Shown: piece by piece, positions 51,156 through 59,938 of the stretch
Position numbering within the stretch: position 1 is the first letter of the stretch
How the letters are laid out: each line of letters opens with the position of its first letter
Made by a program: the position numbers and the translations under genes
NCBI GenBank assembly: GCA_020629175.1
Contig: JAHDDU010000015.1
Coordinates: 1-63,110, forward strand
Direction: 5' to 3'
Length of the DNA stretch: 63,110 nucleotides
From: Flavimaricola sp.
GTDB lineage: Bacteria > Pseudomonadota > Alphaproteobacteria > Rhodobacterales > Rhodobacteraceae
Notes under the pieces: generated by a model
Database searches by the model: none
Told to the model about the DNA's origin: nothing
The model's input: the letters and a program-made list of their open reading frames with translations, nothing else

Positions 51156-51965
51156 ATGGCGCATATTATCGTCGTTGGGAACGAAAAGGGCGGCGCGGGA
51201 AAATCAACCGTGTCCATGCATGTTGCCACCGCCCTCGTTCGTATGGGGCATACGGTCGGCATCCTTGACCTCGACCTTCGGCAAAAGACCATGGGCCGGT
51301 ACATCCACAACCGGCGGACGTATCTTGCCGAACAGGGCATGTCGCTTCCCACCCCGAGTTACGCCGATCTTCCCGATGTTGCCGCAGCTGACGTCCCGCA
51401 GGGCGAGAATATCTACGACCACCGGCTCTCGGCGGCTGTCGCAGGGCTTGAGCCTGACAGCGATTTCATTCTGATCGACTGCCCCGGCTCGCACACGCGG
51501 TTGAGCCAGGTCGCGCACAGTCTGGCCGACACGCTGATCACGCCTCTGAACGACAGTTTCATCGATTTTGATTTGCTGGCCCATGTCGACACGGACGGCG
51601 AGACGATCAAGGGCCCATCTGTGTATTCCGAGATGGTTTGGAATGCACGGCAGCTGCGCGCTCAAGCGGGGCTTGATCCGATTGACTGGGTCGTCGTCCG
51701 CAACAGGTTGGGCGCGCAGAACATGGTCAACAAAAAGAAGATGCAAAAAGCGATTGAAAAGCTCGCCCGGCGGATCGGCTTTCGGACGGCGCCTGGGTTT
51801 AACGAACGGGTGATCTTTCGCGAGTTGTTCCCACGCGGCCTGACACTCTTGGATCTTCGCGATCTTGGGGTTGAAAAACTGAACATTTCAAACGTCGCCG
51901 CCCGGCAAGAGCTGCGCGAGCTGATGAAGGCGCTCAATCTGCCCGGCGTGAACGTGGATTTCTAG
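51156..51965 (+). CDS. mipZ: MipZ division-plane positioning ATPase
   Basis: The 269-residue ParA-type ATPase has the deviant Walker A (VGNEKGGAGKSTVSMHVATA), switch region DLDLRQKTMGRYI and Walker B/switch II in FILIDCPGSHTRLS, all typical of MipZ rather than chromosomal ParA. In Caulobacter, MipZ forms a gradient from the ParB-bound origin and inhibits FtsZ away from midcell. The gene stands alone, as MipZ usually does. GCAGGAGA precedes the ATG. Its TAG shares CTAG with the convergent stop. Confidence 0.93.
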   Translation: MAHIIVVGNEKGGAGKSTVSMHVATALVRMGHTVGILDLDLRQKTMGRYIHNRRTYLAEQGMSLPTPSYADLPDVAAADVPQGENIYDHRLSAAVAGLEPDSDFILIDCPGSHTRLSQVAHSLADTLITPLNDSFIDFDLLAHVDTDGETIKGPSVYSEMVWNARQLRAQAGLDPIDWVVVRNRLGAQNMVNKKKMQKAIEKLARRIGFRTAPGFNERVIFRELFPRGLTLLDLRDLGVEKLNISNVAARQELRELMKALNLPGVNVDF

Positions 51966-52282
51966 ACAGACTTGCTCAGATCGATGTGAACCGGCGGCGT
52001 ATCCCGTGCCGATTGCGGCGCAGGCTCTGGCAGTTTGGAGCCTGCATCGCGCACAGCATCATTTCGCAAAACCATAACGGCGAGGCCAAACAAAACCACA
52101 CCACCACCAAGTTTTGCAAACACGCCAAAGGTCGTCTGACCAAATGAGAACGGCAGCCGTGCGACGTCAAATCCCGCGACCTGAAGCGCAACCCCCACGC
52201 ACAACAAAGCGACACCAACGGCGAAAAACCGTATGGGACGTAAGCTTGCGATATATGCCGTCACTTGCATGAAAACCTGCAC
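51962..52282 (-). CDS. Small two-helix membrane protein
   Basis: The 106-residue protein has two membrane helices (about 18-38 and 49-70: FGVFAKLGGGVVLFGLAVMV) and a polar C-terminal tail (SKLPEPAPQSARDTPPVHID). The GTG at 52282 has GGAG seven bases upstream; an ATG at 52270 is in frame. I do not recognise the family. The gene converges on mipZ with a shared CTAG. Confidence 0.65.
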   Translation of the reverse strand: MQVFMQVTAYIASLRPIRFFAVGVALLCVGVALQVAGFDVARLPFSFGQTTFGVFAKLGGGVVLFGLAVMVLRNDAVRDAGSKLPEPAPQSARDTPPVHIDLSKSV

Positions 52283-52399
52283 ACCATTTCTCCAACAAAA
52301 TTGACGTTAGGGTAAGTCTGCGTCGGCGAGTGGACCAAACATCGTTAACTTCGTGGCCAATCTTGCCGAAACCAAGGCACTGTTCTGGTTTCGGCGGTT

Positions 52400-53641
52400 T
52401 TACGCCCATCGATTGGGGTCAAACGGCGACATGTCCACGTTTGGCCGCCGACCCGAAATCATGTCTGCGATCATGCGTCCTGTTTTAGGCCCCGCCGTCA
52501 AACCCACATGCTGATGACCGAACCCCGCATAAACCTTGCCTGCGGGGTCGACAGGGCCGATCAACGGCAGGCTGTCGGCCGTGGATGGGCGATGACCCAT
52601 CCATTCCACTTCGTCTTCCCATGTCACATCAGGCAATAGTTTGGCGATGTACCGGCGCAGCATGTCAAAGGGCGCGCGGCTTGCAGGTGCGCTCAACCCG
52701 CCGAATTCTACAACACCTGCGCATCGGATACGGCCCTCCATCGGGGTCACCACGAATTTGCCCGCTGAAATCATCATAGGTCCTTTGGGCATGTGCGAAG
52801 GATTGACCAATTCGATGTGGTAGCCGCGTTCACTCTCAAACGCGAGGTTACGCAGACCCAGCTTGCGCATCACGGGGCCGGACCACGCGCCAAGTGTGAG
52901 CACGATGTGATCGGCGGTCATGCGCCCTTCTGAGGTTAGAAGGCCCGTACATTGGCCATCCGTCATCTCAACATCCTGCAGATCCGCCTGCAGAAACACG
53001 CCGCCTTGTTCCACGAAGTGATCCGCCAGCGCCCGAACGTATGCGCCAGGATCAGAGATGCGCCCATGGTCTTTGCACGCGACTATGGTTTCGAACTGGT
53101 GGGCATAAAACGGATCGCGTTTGGCGTACTCCGGTCCCGCGATGACCTCGTCCACAAAACCATTGTCGCGGCGCAGGGACCAGACCTTCTGATCCGCGAC
53201 GTAGTCCGCATGTTTGGCGTAGCCAAAGCAGTAATCCTCAGCATGCACGTACCGCGCAGCCGCGGTTCCCGCCGACAAGGACTGATGCTGCGCGAGGCTG
53301 TCTCCAAGCAGATCAGTCATGGATCGCGCATAGCGCGCCACGTGATCCGATGTCGTCATCCGCAGCAGTCGCGCAAAGAAGGGCAGCACGCGCGGAAGAT
53401 ATGACCAACGCAAAAAAAGAGGCGCATCCCGATCAAACACCATCCCGGGCGCTTTCTTCCAAATGCCCGGCATCACGATGGGCATAACCGCCCCCGCCGC
53501 AAGCACACCTGCGTTCCCGTGGCTGGTGCCACTGGCAGGCCCTTCACGATCAACCAAAGTCACACGATGCCCCGCGCGTTGCAGCCAAATCGCGGCAGAG
53601 ACCCCACTGATACCAGCCCCAGCGACCAAGATTGATTTCAT
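52400..53641 (-). CDS. FAD-dependent D-amino-acid dehydrogenase-like oxidoreductase
   Basis: The 413-residue protein has the DAO-type Rossmann FAD motif (ILVAGAGISGVSAAIWLQRA), TSHGNAGVLAAGAVMPIVMP and a C-terminal FAD-contact segment (YAGFGHQHVGLTAGPKTGRM). It belongs to the DadA-like family that deaminates D-amino acids or oxidises related amines; E. coli DadA is about 430 residues. It is divergent from a TetR regulator that probably controls it. Confidence 0.87.
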   Translation of the reverse strand: MKSILVAGAGISGVSAAIWLQRAGHRVTLVDREGPASGTSHGNAGVLAAGAVMPIVMPGIWKKAPGMVFDRDAPLFLRWSYLPRVLPFFARLLRMTTSDHVARYARSMTDLLGDSLAQHQSLSAGTAAARYVHAEDYCFGYAKHADYVADQKVWSLRRDNGFVDEVIAGPEYAKRDPFYAHQFETIVACKDHGRISDPGAYVRALADHFVEQGGVFLQADLQDVEMTDGQCTGLLTSEGRMTADHIVLTLGAWSGPVMRKLGLRNLAFESERGYHIELVNPSHMPKGPMMISAGKFVVTPMEGRIRCAGVVEFGGLSAPASRAPFDMLRRYIAKLLPDVTWEDEVEWMGHRPSTADSLPLIGPVDPAGKVYAGFGHQHVGLTAGPKTGRMIADMISGRRPNVDMSPFDPNRWA

Positions 53642-53712
53642 CGTCGTTCCCCTAGCTTGCCTTTGTGTCTAATGCCAAAAAAACCAATAGGCTCGTGAAA
53701 GATGCGTGCTTG

Positions 53713-53735
53713 CGTCAAATTTTCCCAAATTGACG
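53713..53735. promoter_or_regulatory. Inverted repeat between dadA-like and tetR genes, candidate TetR operator
   Basis: CGTCAA (53713-53718) and TTGACG (53730-53735) are perfect inverted 6-base arms around an 11-base A/T-rich centre that itself has ATTT/AAAT. It lies in the 193-base gap between divergent genes, the expected place for a TetR-family repressor dimer to bind and control both directions. Confidence 0.5.
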
Positions 53736-53834
53736 ACAAGCGGCAATTTGTCCCCTTCCAGCGCAAACCCCAGTCTGTTTACGTACCGGCTAGTTTTGGG
53801 GCTCATTTTCGATAGTGAAGTACTTAGCCTGCGC

Positions 53835-54470
53835 ATGTCTAAACTGTCCTTTGGGCCTCTCCGTACGCGCGAGACGCCCCAGCAAGACCGCGCTATCAGG
53901 CGCGTCCATCTTATCCTGCAAACAACGGCAAACGCGTTGGCAGAGGTCCCTGCTGACGACCTGAACACCGGGCTCATCGCGGAGCGAGCGAGCATCCCTG
54001 TCAGTTCCATTTATCGGTACTTCCCCACTCTGGATGACCTGTTGTTTGAACTTTATCGCCAAACCTCGGGCCAGCTGCGGCAGAAGCTGTATGACCGGCT
54101 AAGCGATGAAGCGACCCATCCAACTTGGCGCAGCCGGCTTGCAGCCGCGTTGCGCATACATCGCGAATACGTGGCCGACCACCCGTTCTACCGTCCGCTA
54201 CTCATAAGGTTTCTAACGAAACGTGCCCCGAACGGTTCTCTCGACTCAGCCGAAGACGAATTGGTCGCATTTTTTCGCGAGCGATGGAGCGCTGGCGCGG
54301 ATGGATTCAAGGGGGCTGACGCGGATATTGTGGCAAATACAACGGTTCAGATTGCCCTGTCGCTCGAGCATTTTATCGTGGTCCAAAGGGACAAAGACAC
54401 GTCTCGTCCCTACTCCTCGGAACTCGCGAGGGTGCTTGACGCATATCTGTCGATTTATCTTTCGGACTAA
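53835..54470 (+). CDS. TetR-family transcriptional regulator
   Basis: The 211-residue protein has the TetR helix-turn-helix (DDLNTGLIAERASIPVSSIY, then RYFPTLDDLLFELYRQ) and an all-helical ligand domain. ATG 53835 (MSKLSFGPLRTRETPQQ) is the likely start; the open frame before it crosses the operator region. It is divergent from the DadA-like gene. The 117 bases after it hold no clear element. Confidence 0.88.
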   Translation: MSKLSFGPLRTRETPQQDRAIRRVHLILQTTANALAEVPADDLNTGLIAERASIPVSSIYRYFPTLDDLLFELYRQTSGQLRQKLYDRLSDEATHPTWRSRLAAALRIHREYVADHPFYRPLLIRFLTKRAPNGSLDSAEDELVAFFRERWSAGADGFKGADADIVANTTVQIALSLEHFIVVQRDKDTSRPYSSELARVLDAYLSIYLSD

Positions 54471-54587
54471 CGCACCCGGTCCTCGCATCTCTGAGTACTG
54501 TTGTGATGGTGGTGGAGCCCGCTTTATCCGCCGGTGGCAACGTCCTTCTCGCGGCGAAAGACAGCTGCAGGCCGTTGCCCGATCCGT

Positions 54588-56114
54588 TCAGTGCAAAATC
54601 GTGAACATGTCCTTGATTTTCGAGTCTTGCTCAGGTGTTAGGTAGTTCGGGTGATGATCCGCGAGAATGGCCCGAGCCGCCGCATTGGCCCGCTGCCACG
54701 CATCCTGCGCGCCCTCGTCCTCCCACACTTTTGGTTGTGCACGGTCGGCCAGCTTGGGGTAATGGTAATCGCGTTCCATCGCGGCATAGGTGGCAGGGGA
54801 TCCTAGGAAATGCCCGTCGCCCAAAACAGAATTGCAAATCGCTTCAAACCCAAGGTTGTCCTCAGTCACTTCGATCCCGCGTAAAGCACGATAGGTCATG
54901 GCGTGCATCTCATCGTCAAGGATGAACGCTTCGAAACTCGCGCCGAGGAGTGCCGACGTCATGCCTGAACTTTCGTAGATCAGATTGCCACCCGCGAGCG
55001 CTGCGGCAAGGCTGGTAAGCCCTTTTTCAACGCCATATTGCGCGTCAATCGCTTTGGCATCTGTCATTGAACAGGCCACTCCAGAGGGCAATCCCAGCCA
55101 GTTGGACAATTGCGCGGACGCGGCATTCAGCACAGCTGTTTCGCCGCTCCCTCCAGCAAAGGCCCCCGTGCGCAAGTCCACAACAAGCGGCCAGTTTGAA
55201 AACACCATCGGGTACCCCGGCGAGAGGACATTGACCATCACGAGGCTTGCCAAGGTCTCGGCCAGGGATTGCGCCAGAAATCCCGCCAGCGTCGCCGGTG
55301 CCGTGGCCCCCGCTTGAGCAGCGGTGATGCAACTGACAGGGATGTTGTGCTCGATGCATTTGTAGACGACGTCGACCGCATCCTCGCCATACCGCATCGG
55401 TGAAATGACCGGGCTGATGTGGGCTTTGACAAAGGGGCGCTCGGCAAACTTGCCCGGACCTCCCGCGGCAATATCAAACATCCGCACTAAAGGGTCCACA
55501 TGCTCGGCCACGGTAAAGGCGGTGGCCACAGGTTTCGTCGTATTCCGCAGAAGGGCATAGGCCGTATTGACGTCCAGATCATACATATCCGGCACATCGG
55601 TTGCGATGCAGCAACGGGTGAACCACGCCACATTTGTCAGCGTGTCTTGCAGCCGGGTGAAATCGTGCAAATCGGCCAGCGTCGAAGGACGGTAGAGACC
55701 TGTATCAAGGTCAAGCGTTGTGACTGCGGCCCCTCCGGTTCCAAAGTAAACCGCCTGCCCGCCTACTGTGATATCTCGCGCCGGGTCACGGCCATAAAGT
55801 GTGAAGGATTTCGCCGCCGTATCAACAGCTTGCCGGACCATTTCTTGCGGGAAGGACACTCTGTCATCGCCTAGTGTTTGGGCACCTGCGGCCAACAGAT
55901 CACGCTTCAGACGGTCGGGAACTTGGCCCATCCCCAGTTCATCCAGAAGGCGCAACGCTGTGTCGTAGATCCGCGCCATATCCTCGGTGCTCAGAGGCCG
56001 GTAATGGCCGCCCTCTGGCCCCGGTGGCGCGGGATTGATGGGCAGCGGGGCGGCCCGTTCAGCATGTCGCAACTTGCGGCCTGAGCGCTTTGGTTTCTGT
56101 GTCGGGCATTCCAT
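54588..56114 (-). CDS. Trimethylamine methyltransferase (MttB) family protein, non-pyrrolysine
   Basis: The protein of about 508 residues is an MttB-superfamily TIM barrel: GHYRPLSTEDMARIYDTALR at the start, VYFGTGGAAVTTLDLDTGLY, PVISPMRYGEDAVDVV and NLIYESSGMTSALLGASFEA. There is no in-frame amber codon, so it is the form that lacks pyrrolysine; characterised relatives demethylate glycine betaine or proline betaine onto a corrinoid protein. No corrinoid-protein gene is nearby. ATG 56114 has AGGG upstream; ATG 56150 is in frame. Confidence 0.88.
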   Translation of the reverse strand: MECPTQKPKRSGRKLRHAERAAPLPINPAPPGPEGGHYRPLSTEDMARIYDTALRLLDELGMGQVPDRLKRDLLAAGAQTLGDDRVSFPQEMVRQAVDTAAKSFTLYGRDPARDITVGGQAVYFGTGGAAVTTLDLDTGLYRPSTLADLHDFTRLQDTLTNVAWFTRCCIATDVPDMYDLDVNTAYALLRNTTKPVATAFTVAEHVDPLVRMFDIAAGGPGKFAERPFVKAHISPVISPMRYGEDAVDVVYKCIEHNIPVSCITAAQAGATAPATLAGFLAQSLAETLASLVMVNVLSPGYPMVFSNWPLVVDLRTGAFAGGSGETAVLNAASAQLSNWLGLPSGVACSMTDAKAIDAQYGVEKGLTSLAAALAGGNLIYESSGMTSALLGASFEAFILDDEMHAMTYRALRGIEVTEDNLGFEAICNSVLGDGHFLGSPATYAAMERDYHYPKLADRAQPKVWEDEGAQDAWQRANAAARAILADHHPNYLTPEQDSKIKDMFTILH

Positions 56115-56256
56115 CGTGCGATTTCCCTGTTCGGCTGGCCGCTGCTTCATCTTTGTCAGTCTGCAAACTCTATCGCCTCCCGCAAAAAGTGAAACTTCTC
56201 AATTGACCGCTCCAAGATCATCAGGTCTGACTTCTTGGGACAAAGGGGAGGTGCTC

Positions 56257-58692
56257 ATGAAATCGCGGACACGCGTGGTTGTGATCGGCGGCGGGATCGC
56301 CGGGTGCTCAACGCTCTATCACCTGACACAGGAAGGATGGTCGGACGTTGTGCTTATTGAGCGGAACGAGTTGACGTCTGGCACCACGTGGCATTCAGCG
56401 GCGCAAGTGACCAACTTTGGCATGAACCAAACCATGGTTGGGCTGAAATCGCATTCAATCAAACTCTATCAAGAGCTGCGCGATGATCCCGACTATCCGG
56501 TCAGCTATAATCACGGCGACGGCGGTATCCGTTTGGCCAATACGCAGGCGCAGATGGATGGATACCGGCACTTTGCATCCATGGCGCGCGGAATGGATGT
56601 TGAGTTTGAGGTGATCGACGCCGCCGAATGCGCGCGCAGGCATCCGCTGATCTCGACCGAGAACCTTGTCGGAGGACTATGGGATGGCAACGATGGCGAC
56701 ATTGACCCAGCCAGCCTGTGTCAGGCGCTCGCCCGTCGTGCCCGCAAGGCAGGCGCTGAAGTCTACCGCAACACGCCCGTGACCGGCCTGACGCAGCACA
56801 AGGATCACAGTTGGACCGTTCACACCGAGGCCGGCGACATCGATTGTGAGATTGTCGTCAATGCGTGTGGCTACCGCGTAAATGAGGTGGGCGCGATGAT
56901 GGGTGTCCACCACCCCGTCATGTCGATGGAGCATCAATACTTCGTCACCGAAGAAATCCCCGCAATCCGCGAGGCCGGGCACAGGATGCCGCTGCTGCGG
57001 TGTCCAATCAGCGATTACTATTGCCGCCAGGAAAAGAACGGGTTGCTCGTCGGCTTTTACGAACAGGAGTGCAAGACATGGGGCATGGACGGCATTGATC
57101 CGCATTTCGTCAACGCTCTCTGCCCCGATGATCTCGACCGGATCACTGATGTCCTTGAAGGGGCGTTCGAGCGTATGCCTGCACTGATGGAGGTAGGTAT
57201 CCACACGGTGGTCAACGGTCCAATCACCTATACGATCGACGGCGCCCCGCTGGTCGGCCCGATTCCGGGCAAGCGCAATGCGTATTGCTGTATCGGTCTG
57301 CGCGCGGGCGTCGGCGAAGGTGGCGGGCACGGCTGGCTTTTGGCGCAGCAGATCGTACATGGAGAGGCGATTTACGACACATGGTGCCTTGATCCGCGCC
57401 GCTTTACCGGACATGCGAATGTTGAGTTTACGGCACTCAAGGCGATTGAAGACTATCAAAACGAGTTCCGGTTTCACTTTCCGAACGAACACCGCCCCGC
57501 AGGCCGTATGGCCAAGACAACCCCGCTGACCCCGATCCTCGCTGCTGAAGGTGCGGAGTTCACAGTTGTGAACGGATGGGAACGGGCCGAGTACTTCAAG
57601 CCAAGCGCCGATTTTCACGTCACCCATAGTTTCAAGTTTGATGAAAGTTTCGACGTGGTAGCGGGCGAAGTGGAAGCGGTCCAACACGGGGTTGGCCTGT
57701 GTGAAGTCAATGGCTTTAACCGGTTTGAGATCACCGGCGCAGATGCTGAAACGTTCCTCGACCGCATGATTTGTGGCAAACGCCCGAAGACGCAGGGACG
57801 CGTTGGGCTGGCGTATCTCTTGAACACGCAAGGCATGCTCAAGGGTGAAGCCACACTCGCCAACCTGCCGGCCTCAGACCGTGGCCCAGCACGCATCTGG
57901 TACGGCTCGGCTGCGGCCGCAGAGTTCCATGATATGGACTGGCTGACATCGCACATCCGGGAGGATGAGGATGTTCAGATCAGATCGCTGACCAACGACA
58001 TGACGATCCTCGTCTTGGCAGGCCCCAAAGCCCGCGACGTTTTGCAAAGCGTGTCTCGGCGGGATTGGTCGGCAATGGCCTTCCCGTGGCTTTCCGTTAG
58101 GGAGTGCTTTGTCGGGATCGCGCCTGCGACCGTCATGGCCGTCAGCTTCTCGGGTGAACTGGCCTATGAAATTCACGTGCCCAATGCCTCTCTCTATGCC
58201 GCTTATCTTGCCCTGAGAGAGGCCGGGCGCGCGCATGATCTGCGCTTGTTCGGCGCGCATGCGGTGGAGTCCATGCGGTTGGAGAAGGGGTACCTGCATT
58301 GGAAGGCCGATATCCTGACCGAGTTTGATCCGTATGAAACCGGGCTGGAGCGCTTTGTTGATCTGAGCAAACCAGAGTTTTTGGGCAAATCAGCTTTGGT
58401 CAAACGTGCGGGCGCTTCGCCCAAGAAACGTCTTGTTACCTTGCAGCTTGAGGACACCACCGCGCCTGCATGTGGCGGAGCATCCGTCATGCACGGCGGC
58501 AAGGTTGTCGGCACTGTGACCTCTGGTGGCTATGGCCATCGCGTGGGTTTCAACCTTGCTTATGCCTTTGTAGATGCAGAGATTTCCGATGAAGGGTCGA
58601 AGGTGGAGATAGACGTGATCGGCACAATGGTGGCCGCGCAAGTCGTCGCCCGAGCGCTCTATGACCCGGGCAACCTGCGCGTAAAGTCCTAG
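56257..58692 (+). CDS. Dimethylglycine/sarcosine dehydrogenase-like flavoprotein with GcvT domain
   Basis: The 811-residue protein has an N-terminal DAO-type FAD domain ([35 protein letters not shown], covalent-FAD-type His) and a C-terminal folate-binding aminomethyltransferase (GcvT-like) domain from about 430 ([40 protein letters not shown]). Such enzymes demethylate N-methyl glycines and pass the one-carbon unit to tetrahydrofolate. AAAGGGGAGG precedes the ATG. It is divergent from the MttB gene by about 140 bases, suggesting a shared methylamine/betaine pathway. Confidence 0.9.
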   Translation: MKSRTRVVVIGGGIAGCSTLYHLTQEGWSDVVLIERNELTSGTTWHSAAQVTNFGMNQTMVGLKSHSIKLYQELRDDPDYPVSYNHGDGGIRLANTQAQMDGYRHFASMARGMDVEFEVIDAAECARRHPLISTENLVGGLWDGNDGDIDPASLCQALARRARKAGAEVYRNTPVTGLTQHKDHSWTVHTEAGDIDCEIVVNACGYRVNEVGAMMGVHHPVMSMEHQYFVTEEIPAIREAGHRMPLLRCPISDYYCRQEKNGLLVGFYEQECKTWGMDGIDPHFVNALCPDDLDRITDVLEGAFERMPALMEVGIHTVVNGPITYTIDGAPLVGPIPGKRNAYCCIGLRAGVGEGGGHGWLLAQQIVHGEAIYDTWCLDPRRFTGHANVEFTALKAIEDYQNEFRFHFPNEHRPAGRMAKTTPLTPILAAEGAEFTVVNGWERAEYFKPSADFHVTHSFKFDESFDVVAGEVEAVQHGVGLCEVNGFNRFEITGADAETFLDRMICGKRPKTQGRVGLAYLLNTQGMLKGEATLANLPASDRGPARIWYGSAAAAEFHDMDWLTSHIREDEDVQIRSLTNDMTILVLAGPKARDVLQSVSRRDWSAMAFPWLSVRECFVGIAPATVMAVSFSGELAYEIHVPNASLYAAYLALREAGRAHDLRLFGAHAVESMRLEKGYLHWKADILTEFDPYETGLERFVDLSKPEFLGKSALVKRAGASPKKRLVTLQLEDTTAPACGGASVMHGGKVVGTVTSGGYGHRVGFNLAYAFVDAEISDEGSKVEIDVIGTMVAAQVVARALYDPGNLRVKS

Positions 58693-59396
58693 GCGGTGCT
58701 ATTGACCCGCGCCATCAACGCCTCGCCCGTTTCCTTGCGCTCGCTATAACGATCAACGAGGTACGGGCCGATGTCACGGGTCAACATTGTGAACTTCACC
58801 AACTCCTCCATCACATCGACCATGCGGTCATAAAAGGAAGACGGCATCATCCGGCCTTCGGCATCAAACTGCTGAAACGCTTTGGGAACGGAAGATTGAT
58901 TGGGGATGGTCAGACACCGCATCCAACGGCCCAGCAGCCGCATTTGGTTCACAGTGTTGAAACTTTGCGACCCGCCGCAGACCTGCATCAACGCCAGCGT
59001 TTTGCCCTGCGTCGGACGGACAGAGCCCATCGCTAGCGGAATCCAATCGATCTGGCTTTTGAAGATCCCCGTCATCGACCCGTGCCGTTCGGGCGAGCAC
59101 CAGACCATCCCCTCACTCCATGTGACGAGATCGCGGAGTTCGGCCACCTTGGGGTGTTCCGCATCCTCGGTGTCAGGTTGCGGCAGGCCGGTTGGGTCAA
59201 AGCTTCGGGTTTCCGCCCCCAAGGCCCGCAACACACGCGCGGCCTCTTCCGTCATCAACCGGCTGTAGGATGTTTTGCGCAGCGACCCATAGAGCAAAAG
59301 GATCCGCGGCGCATGGGTCGAGCGATCTTTCGGAAAGAGCCTCTCTGTATCAATGGCTTGCAGGTGATCAGCGGCATGGTGATCGGGCTTGTTCAT
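58689..59396 (-). CDS. arsH: ArsH-type NADPH-dependent FMN reductase
   Basis: The 235-residue protein matches Ars[21 protein letters not shown] (FMN loop), [20 protein letters not shown] and [20 protein letters not shown]. ArsH oxidises trivalent organoarsenicals or reduces quinones and dyes. ATG 59396 has AAGGAG upstream. It is divergent from arsR across a region with two matching operators. No arsC, acr3 or arsB lies in the window. Confidence 0.92.
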   Translation of the reverse strand: MNKPDHHAADHLQAIDTERLFPKDRSTHAPRILLLYGSLRKTSYSRLMTEEAARVLRALGAETRSFDPTGLPQPDTEDAEHPKVAELRDLVTWSEGMVWCSPERHGSMTGIFKSQIDWIPLAMGSVRPTQGKTLALMQVCGGSQSFNTVNQMRLLGRWMRCLTIPNQSSVPKAFQQFDAEGRMMPSSFYDRMVDVMEELVKFTMLTRDIGPYLVDRYSERKETGEALMARVNSTA

Positions 59397-59461
59397 CCGT
59401 GGGCTCCTTTTCGACTCTGGCGGCGGCGCGGCGAGAGCGTCTATACCATTCAAATCGTTAT

Positions 59462-59477
59462 TTCGGAAATTACCGAA
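59462..59477. promoter_or_regulatory. ArsR operator, distal copy
   Basis: TTCGGAAATTACCGAA is an inverted repeat (TTCGG/CCGAA, 6-base centre). It matches 13 of 16 positions of the proximal copy at 59525. Both have the form TTCG-N8-CGAA, as expected for an ArsR dimer site, and it lies 66 bases before arsH. Confidence 0.75.
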
Positions 59478-59520
59478 TTGATGAATGCGTAGTAAAAGAA
59501 AACTGACTAGTCAAGATTTG

Positions 59521-59544
59521 ATATTTCGGATATTGACGAAATAT
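59521..59544. promoter_or_regulatory. ArsR operator, proximal copy overlapping the arsR start
   Basis: ATATTTCG (59521-59528) and CGAAATAT (59537-59544) are perfect 8-base arms around an 8-base centre; the core TTCG-N8-CGAA starts at 59525, exactly 63 bases (six helical turns) from the distal copy. The right arm runs into the arsR start codon (59543), so bound repressor would block its own transcript. Confidence 0.8.
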
Positions 59545-59872
59545 GGAAAAGCAATCCGCTATCGACGCTTTCGCCGCCCTCGCCCACCCAACGCGGCTGG
59601 ACGTGTTCCAGCTTTTGGTGCGGCACCTACCAGAGGCGATGCCAGCACTTCAGATCGCCAAAGAGCTGGACGCCAAGCCATCAACGCTGTCTGGCCACCT
59701 CGCCATTTTGCGGCGAGCGGGGGTGGTGACAAGCGCGCGTCATCAGCGAGAGATCAGGTATGCCGCCGCTTTGGAGACCGTAGGGGATTTGGTGACCTAT
59801 CTGCTCACTGACTGCTGCGCAGGCCGGGTTGAACGCTGTGGGATCCCCGTGGAACCTGAACTGCACCCTTAA
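59543..59872 (+). CDS. arsR: ArsR-family arsenical-responsive repressor
   Basis: The 109-residue protein has an ArsR winged helix (AFAALAHPTRLDVFQLLVRH; ELDAKPSTLSGHLAILRRAG) and a C-terminal Cys pair plus one more Cys (LLTDCCAGRVERCG), the placement seen in the ArsR2-type arsenite site rather than the alpha-3 CVC of plasmid ArsR. Arsenite binding would release the operators upstream and induce arsH. Confidence 0.9.
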   Translation: MEKQSAIDAFAALAHPTRLDVFQLLVRHLPEAMPALQIAKELDAKPSTLSGHLAILRRAGVVTSARHQREIRYAAALETVGDLVTYLLTDCCAGRVERCGIPVEPELHP

Positions 59873-59938
59873 AGCACCGCCAAAGCGCAAAGTTCTTTGC
59901 CACAGAAGGCGTCGGGCCGGATCAAAAGACCTCTTCTC

